A stretch of DNA of 64,000 nucleotides from Gnetum montanum (taxonomy: Eukaryota > Streptophyta > Gnetopsida > Gnetales > Gnetaceae), in NCBI GenBank assembly GCA_015680685.1, contig MNCI01005887.1, positions 515,424 to 579,423 of the forward strand, written 5' to 3'. Positions within the stretch are counted from its first letter, which is position 1. Every line of letters starts with the position of its first letter. Below, one piece after another: positions 35,856 to 49,600 of the stretch. The translations under genes and the position numbers were made by a program. The notes under the pieces were generated by a model that made no database searches, was not told the origin of the DNA, and saw only the letters and a list, made by a program, of their open reading frames with translations.

Positions 35856-37099
35856 GGGAAACTAGTCTAATAGATCCAATGGATCTCTATGAATGTAAGT
35901 AAAAATTTCAATTTCAATAGTACCAATAGTGCCAATGGTAGCATAACTTAACTACTAAGTCTACTACTATGCAAATGCTAGGTTATGAGTTCAAGTTGTT
36001 GTTAATGTGCTATTATATTATGGCTTATACTCTAACTTGATTCTACCAAAGTATCATTTTAAATGTATGTATTGGAATATGTTGGGCTAAAAATTTTGAT
36101 TTTAATAGGGGGTATTTGGAACCCAAAAGAATGGATTAAAAGTTTCATGCAGATCATGTGCAACAACTGAAGAGAGTTGGCAAAGACCAAACAAAATGCA
36201 TAATAAGCAAAAAAAAACTAGAACACATTGTAAAAGCTATTAAATATTAACTGCAAATGAGTTAAAAATGACAGACATCAAAAGCAACACAAAGCTCTTT
36301 CGAGGAATTTCACCCCTCATCAATGTATCTTTGATGTTGGATATATGCCAAAAGCAGGGATGGCAGTAGATAATTTATAGGAAAAACTTGGCTCTTTCTA
36401 AAAAAAATAGTGGTCACATGTTTGGAAAAAAAATAATAACCCTCACATTTGCAGGTGTGAGGATGGGCCAACAATCTACAAATCAAAAAGATATAAATAT
36501 CATAATTGAATTTGTTGCAAAATCAAGAACCTTAGTAGTTTGAAAATTTCTCCAGTAGACGATAGATCTGGGGAAGACATTTATCAAACATGAATCTTGT
36601 TGCTAGAGCCACAAAAGTTCAAGGTCCTCATATTTAAGGATTTAATCAAGGACTAAAATCCATGATAAGAATGAGAGGGATCCTACTAGTGATGTACATG
36701 CTTCCTTGAAAATCCTAGAGGAGAGCAACTAATATGAAGTAGAAACTTTCCATAGCATCATTTGATTAACTAATTATACTTAGTTATAAGTTGGGCACAC
36801 ACAATTTAGTCCAAAAGAATCTGAATGTCAATGCCACCAGATTTAGTATGTGGTCCTTCAAGTGAAACCACCACTTCTTTGCCTTTCTAACAAATTGCCT
36901 AATGATTTATATGAATCTATTATTCAGGAAAATTTCTAGAAGGTATTTTTTTGTGTAAATTCTAGGTTATTTAACTCATTCCTCAAGTTTTTTGAATCAT
37001 TTAAATTTGGTTTAGAAATATCAAGGTTTGGATGTTGTCAATGCTCATTATTTGTCAAACTCATTTTTGCTAGTGAAATTTGTTGATTTAATGATGGTT
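35856..37099. other. AT-rich intergenic region
   Basis: No gene, RNA or repeat family recognised. The plus-strand sequence toward 37000 may be the start of the LINE-like remnant that follows. Confidence 0.4.
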
Positions 37100-38030
37100 T
37101 CTAAGGCCCTTGATATCAATGTTTTCAATCATCATCATTCTTTATTAATTATGCACATGTAGACTCCCTCTTTTAATCTAACATCTCCTAAATTTCAAAA
37201 GGTTCCTTGTTTTATTAAATTGCTAAATCTTCCATTAATTCTTAAAAAATGTTGAAAGGGATATTGTTTCTCATATTAGGCCAATCAAGTATTCTGAAAC
37301 CCTTGCTACTACTAGTGGTTTTCATAAAATTCGATATATGATTAAAGTGGATCTTGATTTGCTTAAGCAAGAGATTTTTCTGAATGCTAGCAAAATTGAT
37401 TATGCGCAAAAGATTGTTTATTACAATCTTCAAAAGTCATGTTACTATTATCATCGAGAGGGTCACATGTTTGATTCATATCATTTTATGTTGTGAAAAA
37501 AGGCAATGCAAGCATGTCAGCAACAAGCTATTGTAAATGCTACTAAGGTCTCTTCTACAAATGTTATAAATCGTACTAAGGTTTTTTCTACAGATGCTAC
37601 AAATCCTACAATGATTTGTTCTATTAGCATTTCAATAGTTAGCCCACCACTTTCTTTTACTATTGTTCAATAGAATGTCTCTTCAAGGGGATTCTGATGA
37701 AATCAATTTCAAAAAATTCTTCAATGACTAAGGGGAAACAAATATATGTTCCTCAGGTTTCACAGAATCTTATTGTTAACTCAAATGGCTTTCAACTAAT
37801 TCTTTGTAATAAAAAATGTCGATGAAGTTTATCTAGTATTAATTACATGTCAAATCTTCAAAATAAACAACATATTCAAGATATTTTAATTTCTAGTAAT
37901 TCATTTGTAACTATTGGCCAAGATATGAAGATAATATCTTTTGATAATGTTGATTCTATTGACAAGGCGAGGGCTTTCTCCCCCTTCATCCAATGTTAAT
38001 CTTTTCATATAATATTAGATTTCCTACCCC
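37100..38030 (+). pseudogene. LINE-like ORF1 remnant
   Basis: A partly open plus-strand frame (37243-37494) encodes a Lys/Ile-rich protein ending CYYYHREGHMFDSYHF, which has the spacing of a degenerate zinc knuckle. Plant L1-type ORF1 proteins carry a knuckle of this sort after a nucleic-acid-binding domain. Stops follow. Together with the zf-RVT block at 39370 on the same strand it suggests one old LINE insertion. Alternative: a copia gag fragment. Confidence 0.4.
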
Positions 38031-38424
38031 AGAGGAAAGATTTTTCAAGTTTGGTTTAAGGATGAAAATCTAAAAAGACATCCCAACATAATTAGGCCTT
38101 TTCTTTTTATTGATTTGGAGTTTCTCCTATCTACATCACTCCTCTACTTTTGTACTCTCGATTTTTATATTTAATATATTTATTTTTTGGGTCCAACCCC
38201 CTAAAGAGTGACTATATTAAGTACACCCTAAGACATAGGAAACATGATAAATTATAAAGAAATATAATGATACCTTAAGTGTTAGCAAACTAGCAACCTC
38301 TTGCCTAACAAGATAATAAGTTAATCATTTGAGCCACCTATCACTAGCTTACCATTGATATCATCATCATTATCATCCTAGCCTTTGTTCCAATAAAATG
38401 GGGTTGGCTAAAAGGATCATCACA

Positions 38425-38570
38425 TGAAGCCACAGTGCTCATCTAGCTAAGTAAGTCCTAGAAGGATTGGTAGACCAACAAAAGCCTAACCTCTTCAAGT
38501 GGCTACACCTAGGCTCAAACTCGAGTCTCCAACTTGAGAAACAAGCACCTTACCATCACTCCAAATGACT
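38425..38570 (-). repeat. SINE-like repeat, family 2
   Basis: Minus strand: TTTGGAGTGATGGTAAGGTG (A box), GACTCGAGTTTGAGCCTAGG (B box), then AGGTTAGGCTTTTGTTGG and CTTAGCTAGATGAGCACTG. It shares block order with 30763-30925. Confidence 0.6.
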
Positions 38571-39289
38571 ATCTTTAGGCTTATAGTTGATATAATGGTT
38601 TATATTCAAAACTTAGATTTCAACAAAATAAAAAAATAGCAAATGTGTCATTAATATCTACAACATTATCATTTGATTGATTACCTTATTAATTACCTTA
38701 ATAAGGTATTACATCCAAATTTTCTAGATAACAAAACTCAAAGCTATCAACACATCCCTTACCATACAAGGTAAATGCAACCTACTATAAGTGTTCCATC
38801 ACAAGACTGCTTTGCTACTACCAAACCTACAAGTGAAGGTAAGCATTAAATCCACAACCTTTTTTATGAGAGATAAGTGTCAAACTACCAACTTAACCAT
38901 ATGTTTATAACATCACTATTTGGTCAAGTGAATTTCTTTTTTCCATTTAGCTAACTTTTGTTATGATAAAATACTAATCACAAAGCCAATAGCTTCTTTT
39001 GCCTTTATCATTACTTGCAAGAAACACAAACTCATCATTATCAATTACAAAGGGAAAAAAATTATATCATTGTTAAAATCTTGAGCAACATCAAATTCTA
39101 TCTACTTTTCTATAGTTTTTTCAACTAATTTGCTCAGTTGTAAAGTTAAGCATATGTCTATTTAACTCTACAAGTTAACAAAAAAGTTTCTACTTTCTAT
39201 TTGAAAGTCTATCTCAACCAAATATTGTAGATGGTTATCAACATCAACAAAGCTTAAAGTAATTTGCTCACCTATATTTACTATTTCAA

Positions 39290-39900
39290 ATTTATTTTTT
39301 TTTTCGGTCTTTATTACATAAAGGTCTTTTTGTTGAACATCAACTAATGCTTCTTAGTTTTGATAATCCAATTTGTCCAATTTGCTCTCACAAAGATTCT
39401 ATTAAACATATTTTCATTTATTGCTCTTTCACTCAACAAGCTTGGTAATGATGTTTTTTAGTTCCTGAACTTCAAAAATGTCAAAATTCTTCTACTTATG
39501 TCATTTATGCAAGGACAATAAATAATGGAACTTTTAATACTTTTTAGAATATGCTTAGGTTTGATGTCCTTTTTTTGCATTTGAAAGCACACATGCTGTG
39601 ACTTATAAGAGACATTCTACAATGCAAAACTTCCATTTTCAGCTAAAGTTGAATCTTTATATGAACTTTGATTTCATGGTAAGAGAAGGAAGCACCCTAT
39701 GGATATTAATTCTCTCTAACGTAAATTGAAAGATGCTCCTTTGGCTATTCCTCAATTTCTTCTTGAAGATTTATAATTTTTTATCATCTATGATTTAGAC
39801 TTATTGTTTTTTAAAAAACATTATAACAAGCCTCCTAGTGAAACTGAAAACCTAAAAGGGCAATTCTAACATAGACCACAAAAAGAAGATTTGTCAAGAT
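39290..39900 (+). pseudogene. LINE-like reverse transcriptase C-terminal (zf-RVT) remnant
   Basis: The plus strand at about 39367-39450 encodes NPICPICSHKDSIKHIFIYC followed by SFTQQAW. C-x2-C, then H-x4-C and a trailing W is the pattern of the zf-RVT domain at the end of plant non-LTR reverse transcriptases. The frame breaks immediately afterwards. No upstream RT palm could be recognised. Fragment only. Confidence 0.6.
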
Positions 39901-40111
39901 TGGTTGTAAAGGTTAACACTAATATTGGCACCCCCAAAACTACTAAGCCTTTTCTTTCTCTCTTACTATTGTTATTGGTATTTTAAAGCTTTAATGTAAT
40001 GCACTTTGCATCTTGTTACCTCATCATGACCCAAGTATCACTTATATAGATGTTTTGTTGTTGATTAATAATAACTATTTTTTTGTTTTTGAGAGTCTAC
40101 CATAACAACTA

Positions 40112-40245
40112 TAGAAGTTCAACAAAATAAGAAACACATCTTCTTAAGCAACCTTTGTTAAAATTACTATGATATTTATAGAAATTCAACAAAATAAGAA
40201 ACACATCTTCTTAAGCAACCTTTGTTAAAATTACTATGATATTTA
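40112..40245 (+). repeat. Tandem duplication, 67 bp x 2
   Basis: TAGAAGTTCAACAAAATAAG and the following bases to ATGATATTTA recur 67 bp later with one visible difference (AAGTTC/AAATTC). It lies about 430 bp beyond the stop codon of the gene at 40674. Confidence 0.9.
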
Positions 40246-40335
40246 CATACTACAAAACTACACGCTAATGACCAAATGTTTAGACAAAAGATGTATAAAA
40301 TTTGGCTTTGCCAAGAAACAGGCAAACCATAAACT

Positions 40336-40402
40336 TAAATTTAACAATGCTTAGTAGTAAAACTTCTGATCTAGAAGCTCCAAGTTATAAAGTTCTAATT
40401 TG
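40336..40402 (+). repeat. SINE-like repeat, family 1, truncated
   Basis: Plus strand: TTAACAATGCTTAGTAGTAA, then CTTCTGATCTAGAAGCTCCA and AGTTATAAAGTTCTAATTTG. The B-box segment present in other copies is missing between CCAAG and TTATAAAG. The only copy found in plus orientation. Confidence 0.55.
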
Positions 40403-40673
40403 TTTTCTGATTATTTTAATTAAATGCATATAACTTCCTCAGTAAACATGATTAAATCTCAGACTTTGGAGACAATCTGCTTCAAGAAATCAATGGGTAT
40501 GTTTTCAACTCGAGAATCTGCACCCTTGAAAAATCAGTTAGCAATTTCACATTAAAACAAATATAATTAGGCTGCGATCTGTCAATAAATGTAACAACAG
40601 TTTCAATTCTGGTGAGTTCAACAACACAGTTCAACAACACAATCCTTCCACATTGTCAAAGGGAACACAGTGC

Positions 40674-43600
40674 TTAAGAAACTTGTGCAAGGGCCTCCAT
40701 TAGTGCATCTGTGTGCTCTGGCTTACCAACCGACATACGAACATAACCTCTTAATTCTTTCTTATCGTAATGTCGTATCATCACTCCCCTTAGGGCAAGA
40801 TCCTCCTGCATAACGTAAGAGAAAACATCTCAAGATAAAAATAATGATGACTTGTTTTGACCATTACAGTATATGAATGACATTTGATCCTCTCTTAATT
40901 TAATTTCTAAAGTCGAGCGCCGATACTTGTACCTTAATTTTCTTGGCATTCTTCCCTTTAGTAACGGCACAAAGAATGAAATTAGCATGGCTGGGGTATG
41001 GCTTCAAAAAAGGTACGTTTTGTAGCAATGAGTATAATCTTTCCCTTTCCTTCACAAGAGATTCCTTTACTCTCTGAAATTAAATAAAATATTAAAAATT
41101 CAATTAGCACGATACTAAGAAGGCTATGAAAAATCAGAATGTAAAATGACTGTACTCATCGAGTACCTGCAAATATATTGGATTCTCAAGTGCTGCACAA
41201 GCAGCAACTTCTGCTGCAGCCGAGACATTGTAAGGTTGTTTTGCCCTCCAGAGGTATTCAATGATACTCAATGGAAAGGCACCATAGCCAACTCGAAGGC
41301 CTGCCAAACCTGCATAATAACACCAGGTTTTCTTAAAGAATTATAATGTTAAACAGCAAGGAGCTCCTTCAAATCTATAATCCAGTCACTGCTATTTCCA
41401 TGGTATAATATCAGAGTTATAGCGTGTACAGATCACAGGGAAGAAATGTGATGTAAACCGTGAGAATCAGTTACCGAAAACATACACGGTTATAAGTGTT
41501 TACATACATTATTCATTCTAGATGTTGTAATACTTCAATTGTCATATGCAACAAACATTTTTTTAGGGGTGTTTGCTGACTTTTTCAATTTTCCAACTTT
41601 TGTGAACAACCGGAGAAACTATTCTCTCATCTTTGAAGCACGATTAATAAACAGAAAATGAGTAATTGTGTTTCACAGTAACTACCTGCTCTTTTGCTAA
41701 AAGTCCTCAACACAATTAAATTTTCATGCTGCTGCACCCAATGCATTCTAGAACCCTGTCCAGAAAACTCAATGTATGCTTCATCCAACACGACCAAAAT
41801 AGGCAGACGAAGAACTGTCCGAAGATCTTCATCATTGATAATGCTGTCAAAACAGACCCAGAGACTGCATCACTGAAAATGCTATATAACTTTCAAGGAC
41901 ATACAAAACTGAGAAACCAGATCACGCAAATGTTCCTTCAGAACAAACATGAAAATGAAAGAAAACGTCATTAAAGATGAAACCTGCCATCTGGATTGTT
42001 TGGAGACGTTAAGAATATACACTTAGGTTTCTCATTTTTCACAGCTTCTATGATACCAGGAATATCAAGGCTGAAGTCAGATTGCCTTGGAACTGAAACA
42101 ATAAATAAAGATTTAGCTTTCATTTTTGAATAAAGATTACACTGTACTAAAAGAATAGAATGAAGGAAGTAAGTTTTCGAACACATGGCAAGAATTCTAT
42201 GTCCATCTGTCATAATTATAATGTGATTTTGTTCAAAATGTCAGTTTTTATTTTTAAAAAAAGCATGCTGTTAAATTGAAGGAAACTATTTCCTTTTCAA
42301 ACGAGGTTAAAGCTTAAATTTTTAAATATTTCAATTAAACACACCATCCAGAAATCTAACAAAATTCAAAAGGTACAATCAATGTAAGCAATTATAGTTT
42401 TCAAACAGTTCTCCGAACAAGTGACAAGTATTTACCAAAAATAAGATGACTAAGATCCCAAAAAACTTTGGAATGTAAATCAAATTGAACGTTCATAATT
42501 TAATAAAATCTTCAAGAACGACATGTAGAAATTTCAATGTGCGATAAACTGCAAAACCTGGATCTCTATGTTGTTGAACCAGTGCAAGGAGTAGAAGGAA
42601 AAGGAGAAAAACAGAAAGAAAATAACTCTTCAAGGCTACTGCACAAGCTTGACTCTTTGGAATACAAGTTATGATCAATGTTTCGAAGTACCTTGGAATT
42701 TAACTCCTTTTGCAAGACAAATTACGAGCCATAACTGTAACAGTAAAATGATATACTTGTTCATAACCAATCATTAAACTATGAATTAGCATTAAGTGCC
42801 TTTATCAATCAATTACTGAAACTGAATATTTACTTACATCCCCTGAAATCCTCTGGATTCATCAGACAGAGTAGTTCCAAAACTCCTTTTAAGGAAGCCT
42901 TTTAATCCATGATAACTCAACACTGCCCACTAGAATCAAACTTGTGACCTGGGACTTCCATGCCATCCAAAACTCCTTTTAAGGAAGCTTTTTAATCCAT
43001 CATAACTCAATGCTGCCCACTAGAATCAAACTTGTGACCTGGGATTTCCATGCTATGGCTCTTAGCACTAAGATAAAACCTCATTGTTACAATGATAACC
43101 ATTTACAAGAGCCACTGTTAAAAACCGGAACAGTTGCCACCATGAAACAACATACAATGGTTATCAAAGAAATACACAAATTATAATGTTTGATATTTTT
43201 AACCTCTGTCAAGTGAATCAAAAGTGTATTGGCTGCAACCACAATTCTTCAATGAATCTTTGAATTTTCTTCATGCCAACTGGCTTAGCAAAACCATCAG
43301 CCAACTCATGTTTGGTGTTGATGTTGACCAACTCTATGAAACCCTCAACAAAGTCATCTCTGATATTATGAATTGTTATCACAATATGCTTTCTCCTCTC
43401 ATGGAAGACTGGATTCTTTATTAACTTACTGGCACTTTTGCTTAGATCTTTCCATTTTAAGCTCACCAAACAGCTGAGTTAGCCACTTTAACTTTGTAAC
43501 AAGATGGACTGCAACTCTGTATTTAGACATTCTAGTTGACAAGGAGATTGCCTTCTACTTTGTTGCCCGCCAAGAGATCATCACATTGCCTCTATGTTTA

Positions 43601-46600
43601 ATCAGAAAACTTGTAGTGAAACATCTTGCTGTTGCATCTCCACCATAATCAGCATCAATATAGCCTTCCAAATCAATCTTAGAACGACTATTGAAGGTCA
43701 CACCGCAATCCTAAATACCCTTCAACTACTTGAGAATACCTAAGGCCAATGTCATTTTATTTTGAGTTGGTTTTGGAACCAAATAAACAAAATTGCCAAT
43801 TAGCCATTTGAATTCCATGGGTTACAAGATAGACTTAGAATCATCTTATCTTGGGGAACAATGTTGCCAATTAAACATTTGAATTCCATGGGAATGAGAT
43901 AAGACTTAGATTAAGTGAAATAGACCATTAAGAATTTCAACAATATACTTCTTATGGGTTATTCATATACTGATCAATTTCAAAGCCAGGTAATTGAGTA
44001 AGCCAAAGTTCAACATTTCAAACTTTGATTTTAACTGATCTTTAACCTTTTGGATCATACCCTGCAACTTCTTCATGATAATAATATAATATAATTTTTT
44101 ATTTGTTCAAAAAAAAATAATGTCATCAACATAGAAAACAACTTTAACATCCCTCAATCATTCTGGAGGTGAATAAATATAAAGACTGGCATCTACACCT
44201 AATCTTTGGAATCCTAATTCATGTAAAAAATCATCAACCTTTATTTACCATTTGCAGGAAGTCCGCTGCAAACCACCAAAGGATTTTCTAAAAGTATAGA
44301 ACTATCCACAAAGCCTTCTGGTTAGAACATAAATATTTCTTCTTACAGATCTCCATTAAGAAATACAGATTTGATATCCAACTAGAAAAGCTTCCAACCA
44401 TAAAACTTAGCAAATCCTTATGGGCTTTTGCTTCATGGATAGAACAAATGTCTCTTTCTAATAAATGTCTAGCTTTCAGACAAAGTCTTTTACAACTAAC
44501 TGTGCCTCATACTTGTCTCCAGTGTTATCAGCTTTCTTCTTGATGGTGAACACTCAACTACACGGCAAAATCTTCGTTCATGGTGTAGGCTTGACAAATT
44601 TCCAGGTTCTATTTTTTATTAACATGTCACAGTGCTTTAAGGATCTCTTGTAAGTTAGTCTGTTCAAGAAGTTCTTAAATTATAAATGTCCTTCCCACCT
44701 TAATCTCTTTACTGGTAACTCATTAATATGCTCTAACTCCATGAACTTCAAGAGTTTTAATTGATTTTAAATCACAACGGTTGACGGTTCGCAACTTCAA
44801 GTTAACAAGTGGGATCATCTTAACGATCCATGTTTGCTCCTTCCTCATTTCTCCACAACGAACATCAAGCGTGTAACACTTTTTGAACTTTAGGTGACTT
44901 AATTATCTCTATTTTTTGTTGATATATCACAATTGTGTGCTAATCTTTGAAGACATTATCAAACAGTACATCTCCTGAGATAACAACCTTTTGTTCCTTA
45001 ACGTTGTAGACTAATACACGTTGTTGCTTAAAGAAAAGCCAAGCAACAAACCATGGCCTTGCGGTCCAAATTTCCACAATTTGTTCATAGAACGTGTCCG
45101 TAAAATGTTTTTCCAAACGGACATAGATGGGCTATCAACATAACTTCCTTGTAGGACCACTTCGGAATTGGAGGTGTGTCACTGAGAGTTGAAGTTGAAA
45201 TCTAAAAGAATTTAGGCACCTAAGTTGCATGCATCATGCTTCTCATCATTCCAACAATGGTATGGTTTTTCTTTTTCTTTTTTTCTTTTTTTCTTTTTTT
45301 TGGCTCCTCCATTTTGCCGTGGTATATATGGCACAGTGGATTTTTCAAGAACTTGAGATTTGAACACAAAACCACAAAGCCAAGTCACACAAGTGAAATC
45401 AGCAACAAACACGATGGAAATATCTCTCATTTCCTTTAGCTTGAAATGAAAAGATGACAAGAAGATTGGTATGTATCAATTCCCATGGTTGTGTAGTTTT
45501 ATGGTCACTATGCTTGGAAAATGGCAATCGATGCCTTTTTCCCGTCCTGCATGATTAATAAGCTACAAAAATGAATATGCATCCTACCCGGGGATTGGCC
45601 ATCAATTCTTCTTTCCCATCCATTGTTACTATCATTATGGTCACCAGACTTGCGAAACGATTTAATGCACACATTTTCACTGACTGCACCATCGGCTATG
45701 AAATTGGATTTTCATGCTGCTAACACTTCCCTTTAATAAACAAAATGTAGTCGTGAAGTACCTAGTTGGAGTTTAGCACTTCGGTACAGGAATTATGAAT
45801 TTGAGCCAAGTTGTCCTTTGCCAATTCACACAATGTTTCTTTATAAAATTAATTTGTTAACAATTGTAATTTGATATAACATATTAGTACTGCAAAAAAG
45901 AACAGCAATATAATTTGTTAAAAGTCGTTAACTGTCACTGGCGCTATCTCATCTCATGCTGGTATGTTCTTGTTGAAATAATGAAGCTGTTTAACAATTG
46001 TAAAATTAAGCTAATACTTGGGTAACATCTTAAAACCAACCAGAACCATTTTTCTGTATCAAATGTGGAATAAAGTGTGTTACCTTAACTTTATATAACA
46101 CCTTTGACATATAGTTTCTAAGACATAAAGAAACTTTATAAATAAGGCAATTTGACTTCAAACTCCAACATTCATCTCTTAATATCATGATAGCCACTAC
46201 GCTGCATTGTAGAATAGGCTACCATTGTAGTATAATTTTCCCTTTCCAATTAATACCCATAAGATTTCTCTCACGGTGCGCTACAACCACGGTTAAATCT
46301 GTTCAAGCCCCCTCAATATGTGTGATGCATTTGTAATTTCTGGAGTATTATGAAAGGATAGTATGTCATGCATATACTTACATTTCATGATGCTATTAGG
46401 AAGTATTATTCAAAAATGATGAGTTAGAACTGGTTAGTGTTATGAGTTCATGAAGGCTCAGTATCATTGTGTAAGCTTTTTCATTTAAAAAAATAAGTCC
46501 AAAATTTTAGGAATCCCTCATTATGAAACATTTCAGAATTACTTCAAGATTTATGATTCAGATGCCCAATCAAGATGAAGGAATAGTAAATACAATGAAA

Positions 46601-49600
46601 AGTGCTTTCAAAGAGGCCTCTTGGGAAGTAAAGGTCTTGGAAGCCGTCTGCTGAAAAGAAATCTAGACTTTAACCTTGATCTCACTCATTTTAAATTAGC
46701 TTGCAGAAATAGTCTTGAGTTTTCTTACAAAGAATCTGCTGCGTCAAAACGTGGGCATTAGAATATATGCAACTTCTTCCATGAAGACAACAACACTAAA
46801 TTGTATCTTGTTTTTCCTTTCATTTTCCCAAAGAATATAGAACACAGTTTCCAAACTTAAACTTACAGTCTCCTTCTTGCTTTATCAACGTTGTAATTTT
46901 TATCAGATGAAGTCACTTGCTGTCATGCAAAAAACGTCACTTGATGTCATGCATTAACATTATCTGCACCTATTCCTTGACATGGTTAAAAACCCATTAA
47001 ACCCCCATTACATCTTATGAAAATATGGATTAAAATGTGTTAGATAACTTGACCAACATCATGGTTTCAATATCCTCTGAAAGCAATATATCATTTAGTA
47101 ACAAAAATTAAATTTGGGTATCTGTTTACCACTTGATTTTGATGAAAGGTGAACCATTTTAGAAATAAACACTGCATGTAAACAGCCTACACATGGTCTA
47201 AACTGTAATACATTTTAGCCCAAATTTGTATTAAGACTAGTTTATCTATGTATTTATAATATATATCTACTATTTGGCTGAGAAATTGTTTTTCTTTTTC
47301 AAATTAATGAATTCCCAATGATTCACTGAGGGTTTATTTTCATGGTGAAGAAAAAAATCAAAACAGGTGTAAAATAATTCTTGCCATAGCAATGGTTGAG
47401 CCTTACATTCTGTGTTGGGAATTGGGTGAGTCATTACATACTCATAATAATTCCTTTGAAAAAGTTCATCTCTTGGCCCTTCGTTATTGGCCCAACCATT
47501 ACATACCCATAATAATTCCCTTGAAAAAATTCATCTCTTGGCCTAACCATTACATATCCATAATAATTCCCTTGAAAAAGTTCATCTCTTTGCCCAGCGT
47601 TATAATGATGTTTATTTTCAATGTCAATGTCCAGCCACTAAATACCTATAATAATTCCCATAGAAAAGTTCTATCTCTTAGCCTAGCATTATGATGATGA
47701 TTATTTATTTTCCAAGACAGACTCCAGCTAACTGTTAATTGACCTATCCCCCAAACAAAATTTCTTCTAGCTTAAATCTAACAATTTTGCATTTCTTATA
47801 TTTAGTATTTCATTTACAACAGTGCAATGCTTAACATGGAAGAAGTTAGATACCTTTTACCACAGTTGCCGCATTTAATCCAGCATCAAACTCATACATG
47901 GTAAATGTGGGAGGGCAATCTATTATCTTATCACATGGATCAAGAACGCATCTGCAAGATTTGAAGATTTTCAGTTGTGCAAACAGACAATTGCCAGAAA
48001 AACAAATGAATCAGGGTGTTTTCAGAGAAAAAAACCTCATTATTAAATCAATAAGTTCATCAGCTCCACATCCTGCAAGTAAATATGATGCATCAAGGCC
48101 TGAATCTCGAGCAAGAGCTTCACGCAAACGACGACTTTCAGGATCTGGATAAATGTATGGAAAATCCATGTTTCCCAGTGCTTCCATGACCTAGTTTAAA
48201 TTCATTGTATAATTGGATTTCTTACTCAGACAAAGGTAACTAAAATTTAAATCTGAATACTCGACCACTTCAACAACATTCTATACTATAAACACAATCA
48301 TGATGACCTAGGAAAGGAAGACTGCTTTTAGCTATCTAGACATAATTTGCATAATTTTATAAATGTAACAACCCTTTCATGTAATTTTCAAAAACTGAAA
48401 GCAGCTATTAACCTCACAGATATAAAATTTAGTCAAATGATACATCGATTCAATAGTTCATTATCAATCAGGCTCCAGTATTAAATATTGCTTAGAAATT
48501 TGCACTTCAGAATCAAATTAGAAACATCATTAGTATATGTTCTTTGACTACTCAGTTTCTACTAAAGGCCTTGTGAAATAAGAATTGTTGTTACCAAGTA
48601 CACAATCAGTTCATTTCAACAAAGGCAATGCTTTTACTTCGAGAAAATATAAAATGGAACTGGCTATATAACTGGATAATTTTTGCATCAAATGTTATAG
48701 CCTGAGCCTGAGCATACGTAGGAACACTTGAAAATCAAACAATACAGAATATTTTTTAAGGCCACACATAATGCCAGAGCATTTCCAGAAAGCAAAATTA
48801 AATAGCCACATAGATGTGCTACTAAAAAAAGAAATTTGTCATTTCTCAACATCAGATAAAATAGTTATATACATTTTGAGGTTACAAATGTTTGATTCTT
48901 CTTTTAAGCACTATACATATTTGAAAAATTTTAACATAACCGCAACCTCTATAACCAGAATGGCAATAAATATCAAAAATCCCTATAAAATTTACTATTA
49001 ACCTATGAAAGGAAAATTCTTTTAAAGCTGAAGTTTTTATTATTTTTTATAATTTTTTTCATTTTATAAACTTAATAATTCAGACCTCTGCTTTGCAAAG
49101 TTTAAAGCAAACCTTCTAGAAGTGCTAGTTCTCAACAATTCATAAAATGAATTTCCAGATCAAAATTTTTCAATCCACTTACCATTTACATTTCCTGTAT
49201 GTTTGATTTACTAATTTTCCTGATACTCTTTAATAATGACTGAAAAATAACTGAAATATGTCAAAGATATATGAATCATTCAATGGAAAACTGTAACTGT
49301 CTTACTTACAAGCTTCCAAGATTAAATCTCCTTATGTTTCGTATGACATTTAACAGAGATATTCATGTGAAAACTTAAAAGACACTTAGTATAAGCCTCA
49401 AAAAAAGCAATATTTACATTATTCACAGAAAAATGTGAAAACCCATTTAAACATACAAATTTTACAGGTAAACAGAAGATTCATCTGTATCTAGGATCAA
49501 ACCCAGCTTGGCGGGCCCCAGAAACCACTGCTTAATAACCAAGCCATTCACAATGCTTATTTTTAAGCAGCTTGACAATTGAATCTCCAAATATTGAATA

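Noticed and set aside
43218-45770. Copia insertion as an exon or gene of its own
   Set aside because: Stops, frameshifts and missing LTRs; flanked by proper HISN6 splice sites, so it is intronic junk.
47392-47694. 100-codon plus-strand frame in HISN6 intron 4
   Set aside because: Open only because of the minisatellite; no family features.
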